Source of the DNA: CAZFLM01 sp964519955
Lineage (GTDB): Bacteria > Armatimonadota > Chthonomonadetes > Chthonomonadales > CAJBBX01
Assembly (NCBI GenBank): GCA_964519955.1
Contig: CAZFLM010000004.1
Coordinates: 62,001-126,000 of the forward strand
Direction of reading: 5' to 3'
Length of the DNA stretch: 64,000 nucleotides
Positions 46,198 through 54,307 of this stretch are shown here, piece after piece. Both the position numbers and the translations under genes were made by a program. Under the pieces are notes generated by a model that had not been told where the DNA came from, ran no database searches, and saw nothing but the letters and a program-made list of their open reading frames with translations. Numbering within the stretch: the first letter of the stretch is position 1; each line of letters opens with the position of its first letter.

Positions 46198-48360
46198 ATG
46201 ACCAAGCAGCAAGCTCAGCGAGGGGCACGCTCTGGACGCCAGCCGCGGGCGCGCGCCGCCGATGCCGTCCCGAACCGGTACTTCAACCGCGAGGTTAACT
46301 GGCTGGAGTTCGACCGGAGGGTGCTGGACGAGGCGATGGACATGACGCATCCCCTCCTGGAGCGCGTCAAGTTCCTGTCGATCTTCCACACCAACTTGGA
46401 CGAGTTCTTCATGATCCGGGTGTCCGGTCTCCAGGAACAGGTGGAGAGCGGCCTCACGGCTCCCAGCAAGGACGGTCTCACCGCGCGCCAGCAGCTCGCC
46501 GTGATCCGCGAGCGCGTGGTTGACCTCAGCAAGCAGGCGTGGGCCCACTTCAAGACTGCCATACGCCCACAGCTCGCAGAGGCCGGCATCTATCTGCGCG
46601 ACTACTCGGACCTGAAGGACGACCAACGCAAGGCGCTCCAGAAGTACTTCACCTCAACGGTCTTTCCGGTGCTCACGCCGCTCGCCGTGGACCCAGCACA
46701 CCCGTTTCCGCATATCTCGAACCTCACGCTCAGTCTCGCGGTCGTCCTCCGTCACCCGGCAGGCGGCGAGCGCTTCGCCCGCGTGAAGATACCGGCAGTC
46801 CTCCCGCGCTTCGTGCCGGTGCCGCCCTCTGCGCACGCCTCGCCGGATCTGCCGAAGACGGCCCTGGAGTTCGTCTGGCTCGAGCAACTCGTGGCCCAGC
46901 ACCTGGGCACCCTATTCACCGGCATGGAAGTCGTCGGCAGCCATGCATTCCAGGTGACGCGCGACGCGGATCTCGCCATTCGCGAGGATGAAGCCGGCGA
47001 CCTGCTGCAGACCATCGAGCAGCAGCTCATGCGCCGGCGGTTCGGCAATGTGGCCAAGCTCACGGTCGCCAAGGCCATGCCCGCCCATATCCGCCGCCTC
47101 CTGACGCAAAACCTGGAGGTCGACGACGGCGACGTCTACGAGGCACAGGGGCCGCTGTCGCTCGGCGACCTGATGAGCATCTGCGCGGTCGACCGGCCCG
47201 ATCTGAAGGACGCGCCGTTCCGCCCCCACGTGCCGGCGGTGTTCGGGCAGCACGGCAGCATCTTCGACGACATCCGCGCTGGCGACATCCTGCTGCATCA
47301 CCCGTACGACAGCTTCGACCCCGTGGTGGAGTTCGTGCGCGCTGCCGCGGTCGATCCCAGCGTGCTGGCCATCAAGCAGACCATCTACCGCGTTGGCTCG
47401 AACTCCCCCATCGTCAAGGCGCTCGCCGAGGCCGCCATCGAGGACAAGCAGGTCTCCGTGCTGGTGGAACTGAAGGCGCGGTTCGACGAGGAGAACAACA
47501 TCGAGTGGGCCCGTGCCCTGGAACGGGTCGGGGCGCATGTCGTCTACGGCGACATCAAGCTCAAGACGCACTGCAAGGTGCTCATGGTGGTGCGCCAGGA
47601 GAAGGATGGCATCCGGCGCTACGTGCACCTCGGCACTGGCAACTATAACGCGAAGACAGCCCTCGTCTACACCGACATGGGCCTCTTCACCTGCGACCCG
47701 GACATCGGCGAGGACGTCAGTACGCTCTTCAACTCACTGACCGGGTACAGCCTGCAGAACACGTACCGAAAGCTGCTGGTCTCGCCGGGCGGCATCCGCC
47801 AGGGCCTCCTGCAGCGCATCCGCCGCGAGGCCGAGAACGCCCGCGCCGGCAAGCCCGCCCGCATCGTCTTCAAAGCGAACGCGCTGACCGACTTCGAGCT
47901 GACCGACGCGCTCTACGACGCCAGCCGCGCCGGCGTGCAGGTCGACCTGGTGCTGCGCGGTAGCTGCTGCCTGGTGCCCGGTGCGCCCGGCATGAGTGAG
48001 AACATCCGCGTCGTCAGCATCGTGGGGCGCTTCCTGGAGCACCACCGCATCTACTACTTCCTCAACGCCGGCCGCGAGGAAGTCTGGATGGGCAGCGCCG
48101 ACCTGATGAACCGCAACCTGGACCGCCGGTTCGAGACGCTCTTCCCCATCGAGTCGCCGGAGTCGCGCCGCTGGGTGATCGACCAGATGCTGCCCGCGTT
48201 CCTCAACGACAACGTCAAGGCGCGCGAGCTACAGCCAGACGGCACCTACACACGCCGAGCGCCGTCCAACGGCGATGCGCCTCTCTCCGCTCAGCAGTGG
48301 TTCCTGGATGGCCGGGCCAACCTCTATCTGGCTGCGCCCGACTCAGAGGGGCCCCGGTAG
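46198..48360 (+). CDS. ppk1: Polyphosphate kinase 1
   Basis: Transfers the ATP gamma-phosphate to inorganic polyphosphate. The 720-residue protein has all four PPK domains: N-terminal NREVNWLEFDRRVLDEA, head domain, and the two PLD-like catalytic domains. The phosphorylated His is H458 in LKTHCKV, and the second catalytic His is H615 in FLEHHRIYYF. Length is normal. No exopolyphosphatase or phoU is adjacent. It is followed by a terminator hairpin. Confidence 0.97.
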   Translation: MTKQQAQRGARSGRQPRARAADAVPNRYFNREVNWLEFDRRVLDEAMDMTHPLLERVKFLSIFHTNLDEFFMIRVSGLQEQVESGLTAPSKDGLTARQQLAVIRERVVDLSKQAWAHFKTAIRPQLAEAGIYLRDYSDLKDDQRKALQKYFTSTVFPVLTPLAVDPAHPFPHISNLTLSLAVVLRHPAGGERFARVKIPAVLPRFVPVPPSAHASPDLPKTALEFVWLEQLVAQHLGTLFTGMEVVGSHAFQVTRDADLAIREDEAGDLLQTIEQQLMRRRFGNVAKLTVAKAMPAHIRRLLTQNLEVDDGDVYEAQGPLSLGDLMSICAVDRPDLKDAPFRPHVPAVFGQHGSIFDDIRAGDILLHHPYDSFDPVVEFVRAAAVDPSVLAIKQTIYRVGSNSPIVKALAEAAIEDKQVSVLVELKARFDEENNIEWARALERVGAHVVYGDIKLKTHCKVLMVVRQEKDGIRRYVHLGTGNYNAKTALVYTDMGLFTCDPDIGEDVSTLFNSLTGYSLQNTYRKLLVSPGGIRQGLLQRIRREAENARAGKPARIVFKANALTDFELTDALYDASRAGVQVDLVLRGSCCLVPGAPGMSENIRVVSIVGRFLEHHRIYYFLNAGREEVWMGSADLMNRNLDRRFETLFPIESPESRRWVIDQMLPAFLNDNVKARELQPDGTYTRRAPSNGDAPLSAQQWFLDGRANLYLAAPDSEGPR

Positions 48361-48396
48361 CGCCGGCGACCCGGGAGCCGGAAGCCAGTGATCAGC

Positions 48397-48423
48397 AAGG
48401 GGGGCGGCGCGCACGCCCCCCTT
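48397..48423 (+). terminator. Hairpin after ppk1
   Basis: A 9-bp perfect stem (AAGGGGGGC and GCCCCCCTT) with a 9-nt loop, 36 bp after the ppk1 stop. It separates ppk1 from the sigma54-type promoter downstream. Confidence 0.7.
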
Positions 48424-48474
48424 CTGCGTTGCTCCCGTGGTTCGCCAACGGTACCGCCCGCACGTTTCCCGGTT

Positions 48475-48490
48475 TGGCACGGAACATGCT
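48475..48490 (+). promoter_or_regulatory. Sigma54-type promoter of first tandem PEP-CTERM gene
   Basis: TTGGCAC-GGAAC-ATGCT: GG and GC with exactly 10 bases between. Expected start near 48501 gives a 62-nt leader. The wider context CCGGTTTGGCAC is almost the same as in the second PEP-CTERM promoter. Confidence 0.8.
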
Positions 48491-48563
48491 GTGCAGACTA
48501 ACAGAGCACAACCACGATCTTCGCGCGGCATCGACCCCTATCGGAACGGAGGGAATAGAAGCA

Positions 48564-49397
48564 ATGCGAAACAGACTGGTATGCTGCCTAACCGCACTCT
48601 CTGTCCTCGCGGCCCTCGGCGCCCCGCGCGCCAACGCCGAGCTGGTGGGCCTATCCTCCACCAACCCAGGCGTGCTCTACCGCATCGACCAGGCCACCGG
48701 AGCCGCCACCACCATCGTGTCGCTCCAGAGCACAGGAGCGAGCTTCACCGGCATCGACTTCCTGAACGGTGAGCTGTACGGCACGGACCTGTACCCGGAC
48801 TACTACTACCTGGGCAAGATCAACCTGTCCACGGGCGCCGTGACCTACGTGAACAACCAGTCCGGCTCCGCCAACTGGCACGGGCTGGCGGCCGATGACG
48901 CCAACGACCTGCTCTACTCGATCGACATCAACGACAGCTTCAAGCTGAAGTCGACCGATCTAGCGGGCAACGTAGCGGCCATCGGCACGGGGACCGGCAT
49001 CGACGGGCGCGGCATGGCGTTCGACCCGAACACAGGCACCCTCTATGCCACCACCTGCGACGCGAACTACGGGCTCTCCCTCTACACCGTGAACACGTCG
49101 ACCGGCCTCTCCTCGCTCGTCGGGTCGATGGGGATCACCAACTACTACGTGGGCCTGGCCTACGACCCGATCCTACAGATCCTGTACGCCAACACCGGCG
49201 CGATGGGCTCGGCCGACGATGGCAAGCTCTTCACCGTTAGCACCTCCACCGGCGCCGCCTCGCTCGTCGGCCTAAACATCCCCGGCGCGCAGCCGAACAT
49301 CGACGGCCTCGCGTGGGTGCCCGAGCCGAGCGTGTTCGCCATGCTGGCGGCCGCGTCCATTCCGGCGCTGCTGCGGCGGCGGCGCCGGCGGGGGTAG
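48564..49397 (+). CDS. PEP-CTERM protein with repeated beta-propeller-like units (paralogue A)
   Basis: A 277-residue exported protein. Signal peptide with an LVCCL core and cut near ANAEL; the body has repeats built on ID-x-TGAATT, FNPxTG and LYxxN units (RIDQATGAATTIV, KINLSTGAVTYV, TVNTSTGLSSLV, TVSTSTGAASLV), typical of a DUF4394-like propeller. The C-terminal tag is VPEPSVFAML, a hydrophobic helix, then RRRRRRG. GGAGG lies 11 nt before the ATG. A sigma54-type promoter is upstream. Confidence 0.88.
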   Translation: MRNRLVCCLTALSVLAALGAPRANAELVGLSSTNPGVLYRIDQATGAATTIVSLQSTGASFTGIDFLNGELYGTDLYPDYYYLGKINLSTGAVTYVNNQSGSANWHGLAADDANDLLYSIDINDSFKLKSTDLAGNVAAIGTGTGIDGRGMAFDPNTGTLYATTCDANYGLSLYTVNTSTGLSSLVGSMGITNYYVGLAYDPILQILYANTGAMGSADDGKLFTVSTSTGAASLVGLNIPGAQPNIDGLAWVPEPSVFAMLAAASIPALLRRRRRRG

Positions 49398-49464
49398 CTC
49401 GTCCGGTTCCGGCTGGGTACGGCGAGGCGCAGGTGCCGGCGCTTCCAGAACGACACCGGTAAAC

Positions 49465-49495
49465 CGAGGGCCGCGGGCACACCTCGCGGCCCTCG
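49465..49495 (+). terminator. Hairpin after PEP-CTERM paralogue A
   Basis: An 11-bp perfect stem (CGAGGGCCGCG and its complement) with a 9-nt loop, followed by TT. The rest of the 344-bp gap to the next gene holds the sigma54-type promoter and no gene that I can see. Confidence 0.7.
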
Positions 49496-49655
49496 TTGCC
49501 GAGAGCCGGAGCGCAGGCGACGCTCCGCCACGCACCGCCGCAACGTCCGCGCCGCCGCACCACGACGCCACCAACTACATGCGCGCAGCCCGCCGCGGGC
49601 GCCTTGTGCGGCATCGCTCAGCCCCTGCGCGCTGCCGCTGGACCCATGGCCCGGT

Positions 49656-49671
49656 TGGCATGAAACATGCA
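49656..49671 (+). promoter_or_regulatory. Sigma54-type promoter of second tandem PEP-CTERM gene
   Basis: TTGGCAT-GAAAC-ATGCA with GG and GC 10 bases apart. Expected start near 49682 gives a 60-nt leader. Confidence 0.8.
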
Positions 49672-49741
49672 ACTGGGCAATTCAGAGCACCATAACAGCC
49701 GTTAGTGAAACCCACACACGGGGAATGGAGGACAGACTGCA

Positions 49742-50587
49742 ATGCGACTCAGGCTTGTATGCTGCCTCACCGCTCTCATCGCTCTCCTCGTCACAGGCGT
49801 CCCGCGCGCCGACGCCGACCTGATCGGCCTCTCGTCTACCGACCCGGGCATCGTCTACAGCATCGACCCCGGCACGGGAGCTGCCACCGCAATTCTAACG
49901 CTCCAGGACACCGGTGCGAGCTTCACCGGCATCGACTTCATGAATGGCGACCTGTACGCCACCGACGTGTACCCGCCTGAGTGGCGCCTCGGGAAGATCG
50001 ACATGAGCACCGGCGCCGTCACGATCGTGAGCACCCAGGGAGGGTCCAGCGACTGGCATGGCCTGGCCGCCGACGACGCGAACGACATCTTCTATGCCAT
50101 CGACATCGACGACGGCAACAAGCTCAAGACATTAGACCTGAGCGGCAACGTGACGACGATCGGGACGGGCACCGGCATCGACGGACGGGGCATGGCGTTC
50201 GACCCGATCACCGGCACCCTGTACGCCACGGGCTCCGACGGCTACTGGGTGCAGAGCCTCTACGCAATCGACACGACGACAGGCGCGGCGTCGCTCATCG
50301 GCTCCACGGGCATCACCAGTTTCCGGATCGGCCTCGCCTTCGACCCGGTCGCCGGAGTGCTTTTCGCCAACACCGGCAGCTCGGGGTTGTCCGATGACTG
50401 CAAGCTCTTCACCATCAACACGTCCACCGGCGCGGCCTCGCTCGTCGGCCCCAACGCCTTCACGTACGCGCCGGACATCGACGGTCTGGCGTGGCGAACA
50501 GACGTCCCGGTTCCGGAGCCCAGCGTACTGGCGCTCCTCCTCGGCGCGGCGGTTCCGGCACTGCTGCTGCGGAGACGCCGGCGCTAG
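49742..50587 (+). CDS. PEP-CTERM protein with repeated beta-propeller-like units (paralogue B)
   Basis: A 281-residue tandem paralogue of the upstream gene, with most positions identical (shared LVCCLTAL, TGASFTGIDF, DWHGLAADDAND or NWHGLAADDAND, GTGTGIDGRGMAFDP). Same order of signal peptide, repeats with TGAAS units, and the tag VPEPSVLAL, helix, RRRRR. GGAGG lies 10 nt before the ATG. Tandem duplication with its own copy of promoter and terminator implies the whole transcription unit was duplicated. Confidence 0.88.
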   Translation: MRLRLVCCLTALIALLVTGVPRADADLIGLSSTDPGIVYSIDPGTGAATAILTLQDTGASFTGIDFMNGDLYATDVYPPEWRLGKIDMSTGAVTIVSTQGGSSDWHGLAADDANDIFYAIDIDDGNKLKTLDLSGNVTTIGTGTGIDGRGMAFDPITGTLYATGSDGYWVQSLYAIDTTTGAASLIGSTGITSFRIGLAFDPVAGVLFANTGSSGLSDDCKLFTINTSTGAASLVGPNAFTYAPDIDGLAWRTDVPVPEPSVLALLLGAAVPALLLRRRRR

Positions 50588-50622
50588 GGCACTGCGGGGC
50601 CGCCGTCGGCCCGGCGAACGAA

Positions 50623-50669
50623 CGAAGCAAGGCGGGCCGTCCGGTGCACCGACGGCCCGCATCGCTTCG
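50623..50669. terminator. Extended hairpin between convergent genes
   Basis: GCGGGCCGTC pairs with GACGGCCCGC around a 9-nt loop; outside a three-base internal loop, CGAAGC pairs with GCTTCG. It separates the second PEP-CTERM paralogue from the convergent secreted-protein gene. Confidence 0.75.
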
Positions 50670-50695
50670 TCACCCATCTCAACTGCCGCATCGCG

Positions 50696-52765
50696 TCACC
50701 TCGGCAGGCGCACGACCTCCACGCCCTCCGCCCCGACGACTGCCGCGCTTACCACCGAGCCGCACGATACCTCCACCCCGATGGCGGACATCCCGTGGTT
50801 CGCCACTGCGACCACGACGTCGCCGCCCTGGCGCGCTGCCACCCACGACACATCGGCGGCGAGGGCGCCGCCCCCGCGAGCCGCCACGCGCACCGGCGAC
50901 GCAGCGCCAAGAGCCCGGAACAGGTCGACGAAGAACTCCAGACGGCGCGCCGGCGTCTGCGACCCCTCGAGCACATAGTCCGGGGTGGAGAGCCAGACGC
51001 TCCCCTTCCCATAGGCGTGACGGAGCAGTACAGGCAGCCTCGACGGCGTGGCCGCCACCACCTCCGCGTCAACCGCCTGCACATCCTGCACCACGAACCA
51101 CGGCTCGTCGTAGGACGGGCGCATCCCGCGGAGCGAACGTTGGAGGACGACTTGGCTCGCGCTCTCGGTGCGGCGCATGGAGAGGTCGCCCTTGCTCCAC
51201 TCCGACCACTGGTGCGACAGGCCGATGGTCGCGCCCAGGAAGTCGGGGGCCTGGACGAACGCCTCGCGCAGCCGCATCTGGTTCACGTTGAGGTGCAGCA
51301 TGCCGCCCTGCCGCACGTACGCCTTCAGCGTCCGCAAGAGCGCCGGCGTCATCGCGACCTCGCCCATCAACACGACCGAGGGGTAGCGCGCGAGCCGGGC
51401 CGCGGTGATGTCCGAGGACACGATGTCGAACGGGCCGGCGGGCGTGGGCGCGAACGTGCCGGGGTAGTCCTTCCCGCCAGGCTTCCACCAGCCGGTCGTC
51501 CGCTCGAAGCCGGGCAGCAGCGCGTCGAGGTAGGCCGCCAGCATCGCGTCGCCGCGGGTCGGCGGCAGCTTGCCCCACACGGTCTGGTGCTCGATCCAGT
51601 CCCCGTGCAGGTGCCCCGGCGCCCACCCGCAGTCCCTGTCGACGAGCAGCGCCACCGGCACGATCGGCTCCATCGGCTCGGGGTGGCGCTTCACGTCCTC
51701 CCAGAACGCCTTCAGCACCCGCCCCCATGCCGCCAGCTTGTACCCGTCCCCGTCGCGCGAGTAGAGGGGCTCGGTCTCCTGCATCGTCAGCACGCGGGCC
51801 CCGGATGCCCACGCGAGGTACAGGCAGCGTTTGAACCGCGAGGCGTCGTGGCCGGCGCCGGGGGCGGAGTTCGGGCCAGGCCACAGCGTCTTGTCCTCGG
51901 TGGGCACCTGGCCCTTGTGCCACGGCGAGACCCACACGCCCCAGGGCTTCGCGAACTGCGACGCGCCCCCGCGCAGGTAGGCGAGCTGCAGCTCCGTGGC
52001 TGGCAGCGCCTCCAGCAGCTCCCCCATCACCAGGTCGCCGCCCGCGCGGAACCCGCTGTGCTGCAGGCTGACGCACAGGTTCGGCAGGAACCGCACCCCG
52101 GGCCCCGATCGGTGCGCCAGATCGCCGATGCGCCGCAGCTCGCGTTCGAAGCGCCGCCGCCCGCCCACCCGATCCGTGAAGTCGTAGAGCCACGGGGTCC
52201 GCGACCGGGAACTCGCGCGGAGGGCGTTCTGCAGGAAGTCCGCGTCCAGCTCCTCCGCATGGAGGCCGACGAAGAGCGGCCCCGCGCGCCGGGCGATCTC
52301 GCGGACGGTCTCCGGCGAGTGGATGTCGGGCGTGGTGTCGCCGCCGTACTCCGGGCCGCCGGGCTTGAACGCCGGACCGAGCCCTCGCCGCTGGCTCACC
52401 ATGAACGAGAACCCGTTGGCCACGCAGGCATCCACATCGGCGAGAATGCCGTGCTCGGCATCCCACGGCGTGTTGCCCATCCCGTAGCCGGCCTTGGGGA
52501 TCCAGACGAAGTTGCCCAGCCCCAGCTCGGCCAGCGCCCGGATGTTCGCCGCGCCGTGCGCATGGCCGCCAACAAGTACGGCGGGGGATGGGGGTTGGGG
52601 ACTGGGGGATGGCTTCGTCACGATGGGCGCGTCAGGCGCGAGCGCTGAGGCCATGGTCGCACAGCACGCAAGCAGCCCGGACAGCAACCCGGCTCCGCGC
52701 CCGAGGCTCCGGAACCGCAGCCATCCCCCATCCACCAGCCCCAACCCCCAAGTCCCAAGTCCCAT
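50696..52765 (-). CDS. Unknown exported protein, glycoside-hydrolase-like context
   Basis: About 689 residues. The family is not recognised. A hydrophobic leader (GLLSGLLACCATMASA) suggests export. The body includes ELGLGNFVWIPKAGYG, FVGLHAEELDADFLQ, WPGPNSAPGAGHDASR and WVSPWHKGQVP, with a beta-galactosidase-like glutamine-amidotransferase section late (PSVVLMGEVAMTPALL, YVRQGGMLHLNV). It looks like a barrel glycosidase without clear catalytic residues. The ATG at 52765 overlaps the stop of the Gfo/Idh gene as TGATG, so they are coupled. The first 10 codons lie in a GGGACTT-type repeat and may be recent additions. Confidence 0.6.
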   Translation of the reverse strand: MGLGTWGLGLVDGGWLRFRSLGRGAGLLSGLLACCATMASALAPDAPIVTKPSPSPQPPSPAVLVGGHAHGAANIRALAELGLGNFVWIPKAGYGMGNTPWDAEHGILADVDACVANGFSFMVSQRRGLGPAFKPGGPEYGGDTTPDIHSPETVREIARRAGPLFVGLHAEELDADFLQNALRASSRSRTPWLYDFTDRVGGRRRFERELRRIGDLAHRSGPGVRFLPNLCVSLQHSGFRAGGDLVMGELLEALPATELQLAYLRGGASQFAKPWGVWVSPWHKGQVPTEDKTLWPGPNSAPGAGHDASRFKRCLYLAWASGARVLTMQETEPLYSRDGDGYKLAAWGRVLKAFWEDVKRHPEPMEPIVPVALLVDRDCGWAPGHLHGDWIEHQTVWGKLPPTRGDAMLAAYLDALLPGFERTTGWWKPGGKDYPGTFAPTPAGPFDIVSSDITAARLARYPSVVLMGEVAMTPALLRTLKAYVRQGGMLHLNVNQMRLREAFVQAPDFLGATIGLSHQWSEWSKGDLSMRRTESASQVVLQRSLRGMRPSYDEPWFVVQDVQAVDAEVVAATPSRLPVLLRHAYGKGSVWLSTPDYVLEGSQTPARRLEFFVDLFRALGAASPVRVAARGGGALAADVSWVAARQGGDVVVAVANHGMSAIGVEVSCGSVVSAAVVGAEGVEVVRLPR
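52583..52612. repeat. G-rich heptad-like repeat inside coding sequence
   Basis: Runs of GGGGG/GGGG separated by AT, TT and ACT on the plus strand. On the minus strand it codes for the Pro/Ser linker (PSPSPQPPSP) of the exported protein. Its composition is like the short heptamer repeats at 52741-52763 and 53914-54018. Confidence 0.55.
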
Positions 52766-53847
52766 CACTTCCAAAGGTCGATCGGCTTCTCGTACGCCGG
52801 CGGGTCGTAGGGCCAGGTGATCTTGCGCCCCTCGCCCGCCGACTGGTAGGCGGCCAGGATGATCTTGAGCACCTCGCGGCCGTCCTCGCCCGTCTCGATG
52901 GGTTCCGCCTTCCCGTTCACGCAGTCGACGAAGTGCTGCATCTCGGCCGGGAACCCGTAGTTGAACGCCTCCTCGAACATCGTGAAGGTCCAGCCCTTCG
53001 TGATGTCCGCCTTCTCCACCGCGTAGCCGTAGCCGACCTCGGAGTAGGTCAGCAGCGCGTTGCCGCGCAGCAGGTCGGCGCGCGTGTTCCCCTTCGTGCC
53101 ATAGATCTCCGCGCGATCGTCCACCCCGCCCGGCTTCGCCCACGAGTTCTCCGCCAGGCCGACCTTGCCGCCCTCGTACTCCACCACCACGATGCTGTGG
53201 TCCTCGCCGCGCGTCTTGTCGGCGTGCACGTAGGTGCCCAGCGTGGCGGAGACGCTCTTGACCGCCGGCTTGCCGAACACCCAGCGCGCGTACTCGATGG
53301 AGTGGCAGCCCATGTCCAGCATCACGCCGCCGCCGGAGCGGTTCACGTCCCAGAACCACGGCATGTGCGGCCCGTTGTGCTCCTCCCACTGCTTCACCAG
53401 GAACGGTTCGCCCAGGGCGCCCTCGTCCACCAGCTTCTTCGCCCGCACGTACTTCGGCGCGAAGAGCAGCTCCTCGGCGTACATCAGCAGCACGCCCGCC
53501 CGCTTGCACGCCTCGATCATGCGGTCCGCCTCGGCCAGCGTGCGGCAGAGCGGCTTCTCGATCGTGATGTGCTTCCCCGCGGCGGCGGCATCCAGCACGG
53601 CCTGGCAGTGCAGATCGTTCGGCAGCGCCAGCGTGACGAGCTGGATGTCCTTCTGCTCCAGCAGCGCGCGGTAGTCCTCGAACGCGTTCGGAATGCCGCG
53701 CTCCCGGGCGAACCGCTCCGCCTTGCCCGGCGTGGGCGACGCGACCGCCACCACCTCCGCCCCCGGCACGTACTCCCGGAACGCGTGCGCGTGGATGTCC
53801 GCCACGAACCCGCTGCCGATGATCCCCACCTTCACGGTTGCCGCCAT
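52765..53847 (-). CDS. Gfo/Idh/MocA-family oxidoreductase (second)
   Basis: NAD(P)-dependent sugar dehydrogenase type, 360 residues. Rossmann motif VGIIGSGFVADIHAHAF lies at residues 6-22, then ITIEKPLCRTLAEAD with EKP, and a MLDMGCHSIEYARW active-site stretch. A late AEPIETGEDG motif is typical of the family. The ATG at 53847 has GGAGG 6 nt upstream; the longer frame upstream runs through simple repeats. Its TGATG overlap with the exported protein suggests that both act on the same glycan. Confidence 0.9.
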   Translation of the reverse strand: MAATVKVGIIGSGFVADIHAHAFREYVPGAEVVAVASPTPGKAERFARERGIPNAFEDYRALLEQKDIQLVTLALPNDLHCQAVLDAAAAGKHITIEKPLCRTLAEADRMIEACKRAGVLLMYAEELLFAPKYVRAKKLVDEGALGEPFLVKQWEEHNGPHMPWFWDVNRSGGGVMLDMGCHSIEYARWVFGKPAVKSVSATLGTYVHADKTRGEDHSIVVVEYEGGKVGLAENSWAKPGGVDDRAEIYGTKGNTRADLLRGNALLTYSEVGYGYAVEKADITKGWTFTMFEEAFNYGFPAEMQHFVDCVNGKAEPIETGEDGREVLKIILAAYQSAGEGRKITWPYDPPAYEKPIDLWK

Positions 53848-53913
53848 ACCCCACCTCCAGATCGCGTGTTCCTGCTTCGGGGATTCGGCGAAGGACTGGG
53901 GGATACCTCTGAT

Positions 53914-54018
53914 GGGACTTGGGACTTGGGACTTGGGACTTGGGGATGGGGCGGCGCGCCGCACCCGCGCATCTCCAACCCCCAAGTCCCAAGTCCCAAC
54001 CCCCAAGTCCCAAGTCCC
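53914..54018. repeat. GGGACTT heptamer array with inverted counterpart
   Basis: Four perfect GGGACTT units (53914-53941) followed by GGGG, and about 40 bp later the complement as AAGTCCC units (53979-54018), so the region is a long imperfect palindrome. Each strand carries four G3 runs with 4-nt loops, the canonical G-quadruplex form. A third block of AAGTCCC units lies at 52741-52763. Such heptamer arrays are like the STRR repeats of cyanobacteria. Confidence 0.85.
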
Positions 54019-54149
54019 GCCGCCCGTTGCCGTCATCCCGTCAGGGATCTGCATTTGACGTTCGGCGTCCCCCTGCCCCCGTCGGCGCGTGGCCCGGGCG
54101 CAGCGCGCCGCTCCATGACAGGCAGCGCCCCAACATCCTCACCATCTGC

Positions 54150-54293
54150 ATGCGCCTGAAAGACGAGATCGACGCGAATACCCGCACGCTCACCGGCGAC
54201 ACGACCTACACCCCCGCGGACCGCGCCCTCCTCGCCCAGTTCGCGGTGAAGCTCTACGAGAGCAGCGCGGTGAAGCAGATGCGGGTGGACTGA
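54150..54293 (+). CDS. Small unknown ORF (47 aa)
   Basis: Reading MRLKDEIDANTRTLT and ending in KQMRVD, with balanced acidic and basic residues and gene-like composition, unlike shadow frames. No ribosome binding site is visible, and upstream codons in the same frame lie in repeats. It may be a small protein or the C-terminal remnant of a lost gene. It is the only coding candidate in the 460-bp gap between the Gfo/Idh start and the AlbA_2 gene. Confidence 0.3.
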   Translation: MRLKDEIDANTRTLTGDTTYTPADRALLAQFAVKLYESSAVKQMRVD

Positions 54294-54307
54294 GGGGGGC
54301 AGCCCAG

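Noticed and set aside
50696..54013. A 1,105-codon fusion of Gfo/Idh and exported protein
   Set aside because: The N-terminal part is out of frame with the true Gfo/Idh gene; only the part from 52765 on looks coding.
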